Below, piece by piece: positions 1 through 8,030 of a stretch of DNA of 32,071 nucleotides. Below the pieces are notes generated by a model. The model ran no database searches. It had not been told where the DNA came from and was given only the letters and a program-made list of their open reading frames with translations. Source of the DNA: Acholeplasmatales bacterium. GTDB lineage: Bacteria > Bacillota_I > Bacilli_A > Acholeplasmatales > Acholeplasmataceae. Both the position numbers and the translations under genes were made by a program. The stretch lies in NCBI GenBank assembly GCA_031284605.1, contig JAITXV010000105.1, forward strand, positions 1-32,071, written 5' to 3'. Each line of letters starts with the position of its first letter. The stretch's first letter is position 1.

Positions 1-854
1 ATTATGACCCTGTAACAGGAAGATTTATTAGTAGTGATAATCTAAGTATACTAGATGAAACTTTAGGTGATATTAATGGTTTAAATCTATATGCTTATTG
101 TAGTAATAATCCAGTTATGAGAGTTGATAAAAACGGGTGCAGCTGGAGTAGTTTCTGGGAAGGTACTAAGAACTTCTTTAGTAATCCTATTGTGCAAATT
201 GTTATCGGAGTTATTGTTATAGCAGCATTAGCAGTAGCGACAGTATTTACAGCAGGAGCAGCTGGAATTGGAGTTGATGCAGCACTAGTAGCGGGTTTTA
301 CAGGAGCCTCGCTAACGGCAGCGGTTGGTGCATCTGCAGGAGCAGCCTTAGCAGTAACTATATTAAGCGCAGCATTTACTGGTGCGGTGATCGGCTCAGC
401 AGTTGGGTTTGTTGCAGGTGGTATGACATTCACAAATGGTAATATTGGATGGTCATGGGAAAGCGCGGCTAATGGTTTTATGTGGGGCTCAATAACAGGC
501 GCAGCAGCAGCAGGTGGTTCAGTAGTAAGTAGCATTGGTAGTAATATATCTAAAAAAGTGGTGTTCGGTATCATACAAGGCACTTTGAATGCTGGTATTG
601 GTGCTGGTATAACTGCAGTTCAAGGTTTAATTACTAATGAGTTTGAATGGGAAACTGTAGTAATATCTGCATTCTTTGGGGCATTAGGTGGTGTAATCGG
701 TTCAATATTTACTAAACCAGGTATTAGAAATATTATTATTAGCCTTGGTTCAGGATTTGCAGAAGGAGCAGTTGGAGAATTTGTGGAATGGATAAAAAGC
801 AAGCATAACTTATCCTATATTTCTTCAAATACTTGGAAATTGTTATACAATTAA
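1..854 (+). CDS. C-terminal part of Rhs/YD-repeat protein (5' truncated) with Gly/Ala-rich hydrophobic C-terminal tip
   Basis: Frame open from base 3: YDPVTGRFISSDNLSILDETLGDINGLNLYAYCSNNPVMRVDKNG, the typical end of the Rhs/YD core, followed by a ~200-aa variable hydrophobic Gly/Ala-rich tip ending ...SKHNLSYISSNTWKLLYN*. Confidence 0.85.
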   Translation, partial: YDPVTGRFISSDNLSILDETLGDINGLNLYAYCSNNPVMRVDKNGCSWSSFWEGTKNFFSNPIVQIVIGVIVIAALAVATVFTAGAAGIGVDAALVAGFTGASLTAAVGASAGAALAVTILSAAFTGAVIGSAVGFVAGGMTFTNGNIGWSWESAANGFMWGSITGAAAAGGSVVSSIGSNISKKVVFGIIQGTLNAGIGAGITAVQGLITNEFEWETVVISAFFGALGGVIGSIFTKPGIRNIIISLGSGFAEGAVGEFVEWIKSKHNLSYISSNTWKLLYN

Positions 855-877
855 GAAAGGAAGGGGGGTTTTTGTTA

Positions 878-1294
878 ATGCTAGCAACTTTAGTGGCTCT
901 TACAACATTTATTTGGATATTTATTTATATTAATAGTTGTTCTATTGATTTATTTGCTAAAAAAAATTATATGAAAACACTACAAAGAGTCAAGATTCTA
1001 AAAGTTTTTGCTTATTATTCAAGTAGTGGTCTTGTAAAAGATAGGTGTTCTCAACAAGCGGAAATTAACAAAAAATATATTAGTTTGGTGACTTTAATAT
1101 ATCAGATTTTTTCGATAATAATATATGTTTACACTGGTATTATGACTGTGATATCCCCCTTTAATATATCTGTTTGGATTTTATTTCCAGTCTACATTTA
1201 TATATCTTTTAGTGCTTTATTATTATTGTTTTTTATTGATAGAGGTATAATCGATATAAGCATTACATACTTTGTTCTAAAAGAAATTAAATAG
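878..1294 (+). CDS. Small multi-TM membrane protein, candidate immunity protein for the Rhs tip
   Basis: ORF track 833-1294; the more likely start is ATG at 878 with an upstream AGGAAGGGGGG-like RBS. Hydrophobic helices; starts 24 bp after the Rhs stop. Confidence 0.6.
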   Translation: MLATLVALTTFIWIFIYINSCSIDLFAKKNYMKTLQRVKILKVFAYYSSSGLVKDRCSQQAEINKKYISLVTLIYQIFSIIIYVYTGIMTVISPFNISVWILFPVYIYISFSALLLLFFIDRGIIDISITYFVLKEIK

Positions 1295-1302
1295 TTTTCT
1301 TA

Positions 1303-1336
1303 ACAAAGTGCCTATACGTCAATATAGGCACTTTGT
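1303..1336 (+). terminator. Intrinsic terminator-like hairpin after the candidate immunity gene
   Basis: Perfect 14-bp stem ACAAAGTGCCTATA / TATAGGCACTTTGT, short loop. Confidence 0.7.
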
Positions 1337-1423
1337 ATTTAGATATATTATTGCCTTTTACCTATATTTAAGTATATGTTTTATGCAAGTTTATTACTAC
1401 CAAATATGCTTATACATACTATT

Positions 1424-1451
1424 TTGTAAAAAATATAAATGGTGATATAAT
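1424..1451 (+). promoter_or_regulatory. Candidate sigma-A-type promoter upstream of the duplicated orphan module
   Basis: TTGTAA (1424-1429), 16-bp spacer, TATAAT (1446-1451) with extended TGn (TGATATAAT). Confidence 0.45.
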
Positions 1452-1470
1452 TAAAGTGTTAGATTGTTAT

Positions 1471-1606
1471 GGTTTATTAGAAGCATTTTAGTGAGTATAG
1501 GTTCTGGATTTGCAGAAGGACAGTTGGAGAATTTGTGGAATTTTTAAAAAGCAAACATAACTTATCCTATATTTCTTCAAATACTTGGAAATTATTATAT
1601 AATTAA
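1471..1606 (+). pseudogene. Frameshifted remnant of a second Rhs tip (orphan toxin tail)
   Basis: Near-identical to ~717-854 (GCAGAAGGA-CAGTTGGAGAATTTGTGGAAT...ACTTATCCTATATTTCTTCAAATACTTGGAAATT); one base missing (GGACAG vs GGAGCAG) breaks the frame. Confidence 0.75.
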
Positions 1607-1622
1607 GAAAGGAAGGTTATTT

Positions 1623-2035
1623 ATGTTTGGAATTTTGTATATATTAGTTTTATTTTTGGGTGTAATTGTTTATGTTAATAGTTCTATGCTAGATGCACAC
1701 GCTAAAAAAATAATTTAAAAATTTTAAATAGAGTTTCTATACTAAAAATTTTTATTAGATATAATGGAAATTTATTAGATACACGCAAGAAGAGACATGT
1801 AGATGAAACTAATAAAAAAACAATAAGCGTGATAAGTCATACATATCAGATTATTTCAATTGTAATATATACTTATAGCATTATTATGGCTATTTTAATT
1901 CCTAACGATATATATTTTTGGTCTTTATTACCTTGTTATATTTACTTTATATTTTCTATGCTATTACTTTTTTTATTTTTTGTGCTAGCATTCGACCCTA
2001 ATGAAGAATACTTTTATCTAAAAAAAATTAAATAG
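1623..2035 (+). pseudogene. Second, frameshifted copy of the candidate immunity membrane protein
   Basis: ATG at 1623 after AGGAAGG; MFGILYILVLFLGVIVYVNSSMLDAHAKKI then a stop. Adding one A to the 7-A run at 1704-1710 (8 As in copy 1) restores a continuous frame into ORF 1829-2035. Confidence 0.75.
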
Positions 2036-2046
2036 TTTTCTTAATT

Positions 2047-2074
2047 AAGTGCCTACACTTACGTATGGGCACTT
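2047..2074 (+). terminator. Degenerate copy of the 1303-1336 terminator
   Basis: AAGTGCCTAC...GTATGGGCACTT stem, imperfect; same position relative to the second copy. Confidence 0.5.
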
Positions 2075-2121
2075 TATATTATTTATATAAAATTATATGT
2101 TCTATACTAAATATTTAAAAA

Positions 2122-2135
2122 TGTAATCGCTTTCA
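2122..2135 (+). promoter_or_regulatory. Candidate catabolite-responsive element (cre, CcpA box)
   Basis: TGTAATCGCTTTCA (reverse strand TGAAAGCGATTACA) matches TGWAANCGNTNWCA in both orientations, upstream of a glycosidase gene. Confidence 0.55.
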
Positions 2136-2219
2136 AAACGAAATATTAAAAAAAGATAAATAAAAACACATCATTTATCACAAATATTAAAATTACTGTT
2201 ATATTAATTACTTATCTAG

Positions 2220-2257
2220 TTAAAATATATCATATCAATATTAAAATATATCATATC
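2220..2257. repeat. Two identical 17-bp direct repeats, 21 bp apart
   Basis: TTAAAATATATCATATC at 2220-2236 and 2241-2257; the second covers the expected -35 position of the promoter at 2274-2282. Confidence 0.7.
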
Positions 2258-2273
2258 TTAATACTTGTGAATA

Positions 2274-2282
2274 TGGTATAAT
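2274..2282 (+). promoter_or_regulatory. Candidate extended -10 promoter for the surface-protein genes
   Basis: TGGTATAAT (TGnTATAAT). Confidence 0.5.
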
Positions 2283-2432
2283 TACATTAACGATAATGTT
2301 ATTTGTAAATATACAAATATATTCTAGTGGTTAATCTAATATCATCCATATAAAGAGTGCACTTTGAGTTTTATTATGCAGATTAATCCGTAAACGAAAT
2401 AACAAAAAAATTGTATTGAAAGGAAAACAAAC

Positions 2433-5400
2433 ATGATTACAAAAACCACACAAATAGGAAAGAAGACCCTTATAATATGCTTTACATTTTTGGTATTAGT
2501 TTTTAGCATATCTTTATGCATTAAACTAACATCATCACTATACAAAGCATCAAGCTCTTTATATGCTGATTTTGATAGTACAAGTAATACTTTTGTAATA
2601 GGAACTTCTAAAGTAAAAAGAACAATCCAAATCACACCTCAAGGAAGTTATGTTACTAAAAGTTTAATTGATTTAGAAAATCAAACTGAATATGTTAACA
2701 CTAGTGTTAGTGAAGTAAGCATAGTAGTGAATCAAAACTTATTAAATGGAAAAAATAGTATTTGGAGTTATATATCTCATAATACTAATACTTTAAAACA
2801 AGGTGAATTAGAATTAGTGCTTAATACTTCAAACGGAATAGTAAACGTTTCTAAGCACTACATAATATATCCTGAAACATCAATTATCCAAGAATACACC
2901 GATATAACAAATATTACAGGAAGTACAGCTATTATTAGCTTTCCTTCTTTATATAATTATGAATTTGATATTACAGGTTCTAACAATAGTTTTTATTATA
3001 TGACAGGCAATGGTAATTATACAGGTAGTGGAATGTTAAAAGAAATTGATCTAAATAGTAATTATTCAAGACTTTTTGATTCAATAGATAATCCAGAAGT
3101 AGTACCTCTTGATGGATATGCAGCTAACGGAATAGCTAATAACTTTATGGGAGTTGGTATTTATAATGAATTTTTTGCATATAGAGATAATACCAAAAAA
3201 CAAGGAATATTTATTACTTTTGATTATATAGGAAGATGGAATGCAAATGTAAACTACAGCGCTCATCATTTATCTTTAGATTCTAAAGTATATATGAACA
3301 ATTATCAAAGTCCAAATAATCAAGTATTAACTACTCCATATTCTATGATGGGCTTTTATAAAGGTGATATAGATGATATGGGTAATACCATATTAGAGTA
3401 TAACTATATGTATAAATGGGATTACACAAATGTAGAAAATGTTGGTTTTTTAAAAGTTCCACAGTGGATTACTGGTTATCAAACAGATAATGCATTTAAT
3501 ATATCAGAAATATTAAGGTATACAGGTGCTAATGTGTTACATATCGATGATGATTGGTTTGAGACTAGTGGAGTGTGGGAAAACCATCCTTTTGATGATT
3601 TTTTTGAAATCAATGAACTTGCTAAAAAGAGTGGTAATTATATGACAGTATGGATACCAATATGGATGGTTTGGTTTAAAGATCAAGTTGCTCTAGAACA
3701 TCCTGATTGGATTATACCTGGTGAAGAAGGCGAAAGAGGCGGAAACGCTAGTGGACAATCAAGCGTAGGATACGGAACTCATCTTAATACTGCTTTAGAA
3801 GAAGTATACCAATTTATGATAGATAAACTTAATTATTTTCAAGATACCTGGGGTTCATTTATGTGGAGATATGATGCAGAAGCTGCAGCTGTATCTAAAA
3901 TAAATGGAATTAGTAATTACAATGACATGCTATTTCAAAATAATAATTATTTTCGTTTATTAAAGGAATTTAAAGAGACTAATCCTGAAGCTATGGTATA
4001 TGGTTGTTCTAGTGGAGGTCATGCTCTTACTATAGAATCTAGCCGTTATTCTGATACTCAACAAATAAGTGATGGTGGTATTGGTTATATAAATGGTAGA
4101 TACATTAGTTTATTAGTACCTCCTGATAAACTTACTAGTGGAAATACAGGAGTATCTTATGTGTGGGGTAATACTTTCTCTAGGTGGCAACATGCAAATC
4201 TTTTTATGGCTAGTGAGATAACAGGGTTTATAGCAGATGCACAAATAAGCGCAGAAGACAAAGAAGAAGTTAGATTATCTTTAGAAATGTATCGTTTCTT
4301 ACAAAAAGAAAATACAGTTGGTAAATGGGTAAAAGTTTATAGACCTACTGTTAGTGCTGGTATAGATGAGGAACGTTTTAATCAAAAAATGGATAAAGAT
4401 AATAATAAAGGTTATATTTCTATTTCTAATTATGACCAAAAAGTTGGATCAACTTTTAAAGTATATCCAAAAGGTTTAAAAGATTCTTCATATTACACTA
4501 TTTCTTCTTGGTATAACAGCACTCCAGCTCAAACTAAAACAGGACTTGAATGGAAAAATAGTGGTGTCACTATTTCTTCTATGCAAGTAGGCGAGATGTT
4601 ATTTATTAACTTAGAAAATAGACCAGGCAATGGTTGTGATAATGTTAATCCAACTGCTCCTAGCAATTTAACTGTACAAAGTTCTACTTATTTAAATAGA
4701 ACTGGTGTTGAATTAAATTTTAACTCTGGAAGCGATGAAAACTTTTTATCATATTATCAAATATATAGAAATGGTAAAAAAGTTGATAAACTTAGTACAG
4801 GAACTTTTTATTTTGGATTAAACGGAAATATTTATGATACTTGGGGAGTTTCAAGTGTAGATGGAGATGGTAACGAATCAGAAATAATTTATATTACTTC
4901 TGTAGTACAAAATAATCCTAACGTATATAACTATACTACAGATTTTAATATAGATGGAGTTTCAAGAGGATGGAGTTATTATGAGAGCAGGTATGGTAAT
5001 AAAACTCCACTTGTATGGAATGAAGTGATGAAATGCTATGAAAATAGCATATCAGATGCATCTATGTCAATAGATAGATTCAGATTAGGCAATTCAGATT
5101 TAGTTTTTGAATGGACTTCTAAAAAAGCAGGAATAATCAATATTGTAGGTGAAATATCTAAAGTTAAATCAAAAATAGAAGGAGATGGTGTTGTTTTATC
5201 AATATATCATAATTCTAATATTATATTTGGACCATTTTTAATAAGATCTGATAATATATTAGGTATAACCCATAATTTAACAGAGGAAGTTGGTATTGGA
5301 GATGTAATTTCATTTAAGTTAGAAAAGAATTATAATAATATTAAAGACAATGTAAACTATTCTCCAACTATTTATTATGATACAGTTTTTGATGATGTTC

Positions 5401-8015
5401 ATATAGAAAGTTTAGAATTTGCGGATAAAGGATTAGAAGTAGTAATTACTAAAGATAAAAGCATATCACTACCTGTAAGAATATACCCTTTAGAGACCAA
5501 AGAAACTCTTGTAAGATATGAGATAATAGATGGTAATATACTAGCTTCTATAGATAACGCTGGTTTGCTTACTCCTATAGATAGTGGGTTAGTTACAGTT
5601 AAAGTAATATCAATCTATAATGAATCAATATATGATGTTATAGATGTATTAATATACGATAATATGAATATGTTTGTATCTAACTATGATTTTAATGGTA
5701 TACAAGGATATCGTAATTGGGAATACGGATATTTTAGTAACACCGCTTATACAAATTATGGTCTTATGTCATATGATTTTGAAACATTTACTTGGAGAGG
5801 TAACAACCAATATAATATTATTCAATATAATATAATGCATCCTGCAGTTGGTGGCTATCCTTCTAAAACTTTTATAGCTCCTTATTCTGGTAATATTAAA
5901 ATTACAGGAAATGTAAGAAAAGATAGCACAGGAGTTGGTGGAGATGGTATATTTTACACAATCAAACACAACAATAGTTTTATTATTAATAATGGAATAA
6001 TTGAAGGGTGGGACACTATAGGTAAAAACTTCTCATACAATGTTAGTGTAAATAAAGGCGATAAAATATATTTTATAATTGGTTCAAGAAATGAAAATGG
6101 CTATGATGGAACTAATTTTTCTCCTACTATTGAATATATAACTTCACTTAAAGATAGTGTATTTGTAAATAATATCGATTTAAGATTATCAAATAATCAA
6201 ACATCTGTTATGGTTGGTAGTAGTGTTAATATATATGCAGATGTATATCCTAACAACGCCACTAACAAAGAACTTAGATGGAGTATTAATAAAATAACAG
6301 GTGAAGCTTATTTTGATGAATTAAATAAAAGAATAATACCTATTTTGCCAGGTTTTATAGAAGTATATGTAATGAGTAAAGATGCTGCTACTATTTTAAG
6401 AAGTATGGTAATAGAAATTAAAGGTAAAAACAGTGTATTCGTTGCTAATTCAGTTATTGATTATTCTATATTGCAAGGCTTTAATAACTGGTCTTATTAC
6501 TACGCTGCTAAAGGCACTAACAACTATATTTTAATGAATTTAATATCACAAAACGCTAACAACATAACTTATGCTGGGAATGGTTGGAGTAGAATGTTTA
6601 ATAATGGAATGCACCCTGATGCTTCTTACGATGCAATACGCGCATATACCGCAAACTTTAGTGGAACCATTAGGTTAGTAGGTACGGTGTATAAAGACCC
6701 TTCAGGATTAGGAGGAGACGGAGTGGTAGCTCAAGTTAAACTTAACAATGAAACTGTGTGGAACGCTACTATTAGTGGAAGTGATAATATAGGTAAGTAT
6801 TATGATATAAGTATTGATGTAGTGATAGGTGATAAAATATATTTTGTATTAGGTTCTAATATAAATGAATATATGGATTCTACTATATGGATAACTAATA
6901 TAGAATATACAAGCGTTACTGATTCTGGATATAGTAGTAGTAATGCTGTAGATAATGCAATATTAAGTTTACCAAACGTAGATATACTAACTTATGAAGA
7001 TGTAAATCAAGTTTTAGAAGTATACAATATGTATTTAGAATTATCACAAGACGATAAAAAATATGTATTCTATTACCTAGAATTAGACAATCTAGTAGTA
7101 AAAGCTTCTAGCATACTCTTATCTTATAATAAAGGAAAAGAAATAAGCGATTTAATTGCTATAATACCTCCAATAAATAATATAAAATTAACTGATGAAT
7201 ACTTAATTAATAATATATTAGATGCGTACAATAACTTAACTATAGAACAAAAAGCATATGTAACTAATTATTTGGTACTAGAAAATGCAATTAATCAAAT
7301 AAATGTCTTAAAAGATGTTAAAAAAGCTTCTTCGGTATCTAACTTAATTATGTTATTACCTTACAAAGAAGATTTAGAATTAAGCGATAGTGGTATGGTA
7401 AATTTAGTAACTCAAATGTATGAAAATTTAAGTGCTGCTCAAAAAGAATATATAAGTGCTACAGATTATAATAAGTTAATTGCTTTACAAAACCAAATAT
7501 TATTATTAGAAAAAATAGAAACTGTAAAACCTATTATTAACAGTATCCATAATCTTCCTACAAATATAACCGTTTCTAATGAAGATACCTTAAACAATAT
7601 CTTATCAAAATATAATTTACTTGATAGTGAGCATAAGGCATTAGTGACTAATTATAGTAAACTTGAAGATTCATTTAATAAGTTAGAGTTATATAAATTA
7701 GATATAGTAGTAATTAACAATATAAACAAACTAATTAACGATTTACCTTCAAATATTAGTGTTAAAGACAAAGATAAAGTAAATGAAATAAAAGGTTTAG
7801 TCCAGAATCTAACACCTTCTCAACAAAATCTAAAATATTTACTAAATACTGCTAAACTAAACGCTGCTATTAAAGCTTTAGGAAATACAAGTAATAATTC
7901 TAGTAATAATACAATTAAAGTTGTAATGTATGTAGTTATATTTATAGCTGCTGCTGCAGTTGTAACATTTATAATATATTATTTTAAAAAAATAAAAAAA
8001 CTTGGAAACAAATAA
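2433..8015 (+). CDS. Large secreted, C-terminally membrane-anchored glycoside hydrolase (GH36-like) with Fn3, Ig-like/aromatic beta domains and helical repeats
   Basis: N-terminal hydrophobic signal; VLHIDDDWF, MTVWIPIWMVWF, HPDWIIPG, FMWRYDAEA, VYGCSSGGHALTIESSRYSDTQQISDGG pattern of clan GH-D/GH36-like barrels; C-terminal TM VVMYVVIFIAAAAVVTFIIYYFKKIKK. Confidence 0.7.
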   Translation: MITKTTQIGKKTLIICFTFLVLVFSISLCIKLTSSLYKASSSLYADFDSTSNTFVIGTSKVKRTIQITPQGSYVTKSLIDLENQTEYVNTSVSEVSIVVNQNLLNGKNSIWSYISHNTNTLKQGELELVLNTSNGIVNVSKHYIIYPETSIIQEYTDITNITGSTAIISFPSLYNYEFDITGSNNSFYYMTGNGNYTGSGMLKEIDLNSNYSRLFDSIDNPEVVPLDGYAANGIANNFMGVGIYNEFFAYRDNTKKQGIFITFDYIGRWNANVNYSAHHLSLDSKVYMNNYQSPNNQVLTTPYSMMGFYKGDIDDMGNTILEYNYMYKWDYTNVENVGFLKVPQWITGYQTDNAFNISEILRYTGANVLHIDDDWFETSGVWENHPFDDFFEINELAKKSGNYMTVWIPIWMVWFKDQVALEHPDWIIPGEEGERGGNASGQSSVGYGTHLNTALEEVYQFMIDKLNYFQDTWGSFMWRYDAEAAAVSKINGISNYNDMLFQNNNYFRLLKEFKETNPEAMVYGCSSGGHALTIESSRYSDTQQISDGGIGYINGRYISLLVPPDKLTSGNTGVSYVWGNTFSRWQHANLFMASEITGFIADAQISAEDKEEVRLSLEMYRFLQKENTVGKWVKVYRPTVSAGIDEERFNQKMDKDNNKGYISISNYDQKVGSTFKVYPKGLKDSSYYTISSWYNSTPAQTKTGLEWKNSGVTISSMQVGEMLFINLENRPGNGCDNVNPTAPSNLTVQSSTYLNRTGVELNFNSGSDENFLSYYQIYRNGKKVDKLSTGTFYFGLNGNIYDTWGVSSVDGDGNESEIIYITSVVQNNPNVYNYTTDFNIDGVSRGWSYYESRYGNKTPLVWNEVMKCYENSISDASMSIDRFRLGNSDLVFEWTSKKAGIINIVGEISKVKSKIEGDGVVLSIYHNSNIIFGPFLIRSDNILGITHNLTEEVGIGDVISFKLEKNYNNIKDNVNYSPTIYYDTVFDDVHIESLEFADKGLEVVITKDKSISLPVRIYPLETKETLVRYEIIDGNILASIDNAGLLTPIDSGLVTVKVISIYNESIYDVIDVLIYDNMNMFVSNYDFNGIQGYRNWEYGYFSNTAYTNYGLMSYDFETFTWRGNNQYNIIQYNIMHPAVGGYPSKTFIAPYSGNIKITGNVRKDSTGVGGDGIFYTIKHNNSFIINNGIIEGWDTIGKNFSYNVSVNKGDKIYFIIGSRNENGYDGTNFSPTIEYITSLKDSVFVNNIDLRLSNNQTSVMVGSSVNIYADVYPNNATNKELRWSINKITGEAYFDELNKRIIPILPGFIEVYVMSKDAATILRSMVIEIKGKNSVFVANSVIDYSILQGFNNWSYYYAAKGTNNYILMNLISQNANNITYAGNGWSRMFNNGMHPDASYDAIRAYTANFSGTIRLVGTVYKDPSGLGGDGVVAQVKLNNETVWNATISGSDNIGKYYDISIDVVIGDKIYFVLGSNINEYMDSTIWITNIEYTSVTDSGYSSSNAVDNAILSLPNVDILTYEDVNQVLEVYNMYLELSQDDKKYVFYYLELDNLVVKASSILLSYNKGKEISDLIAIIPPINNIKLTDEYLINNILDAYNNLTIEQKAYVTNYLVLENAINQINVLKDVKKASSVSNLIMLLPYKEDLELSDSGMVNLVTQMYENLSAAQKEYISATDYNKLIALQNQILLLEKIETVKPIINSIHNLPTNITVSNEDTLNNILSKYNLLDSEHKALVTNYSKLEDSFNKLELYKLDIVVINNINKLINDLPSNISVKDKDKVNEIKGLVQNLTPSQQNLKYLLNTAKLNAAIKALGNTSNNSSNNTIKVVMYVVIFIAAAAVVTFIIYYFKKIKKLGNK

Positions 8016-8030
8016 AAAAAGGAGTAAAAA

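Noticed and set aside
95-583. Minus-strand ORF opposite the Rhs tip (162 aa)
   Set aside because: Pro/Ala/Thr-rich shadow of the GC-richer Gly/Ala-coding plus strand; no RBS or family resemblance.
2342-2635. Minus-strand ORF overlapping the glycosidase start
   Set aside because: Antisense to signal-peptide coding region, overlaps a well-supported CDS, no recognisable product.
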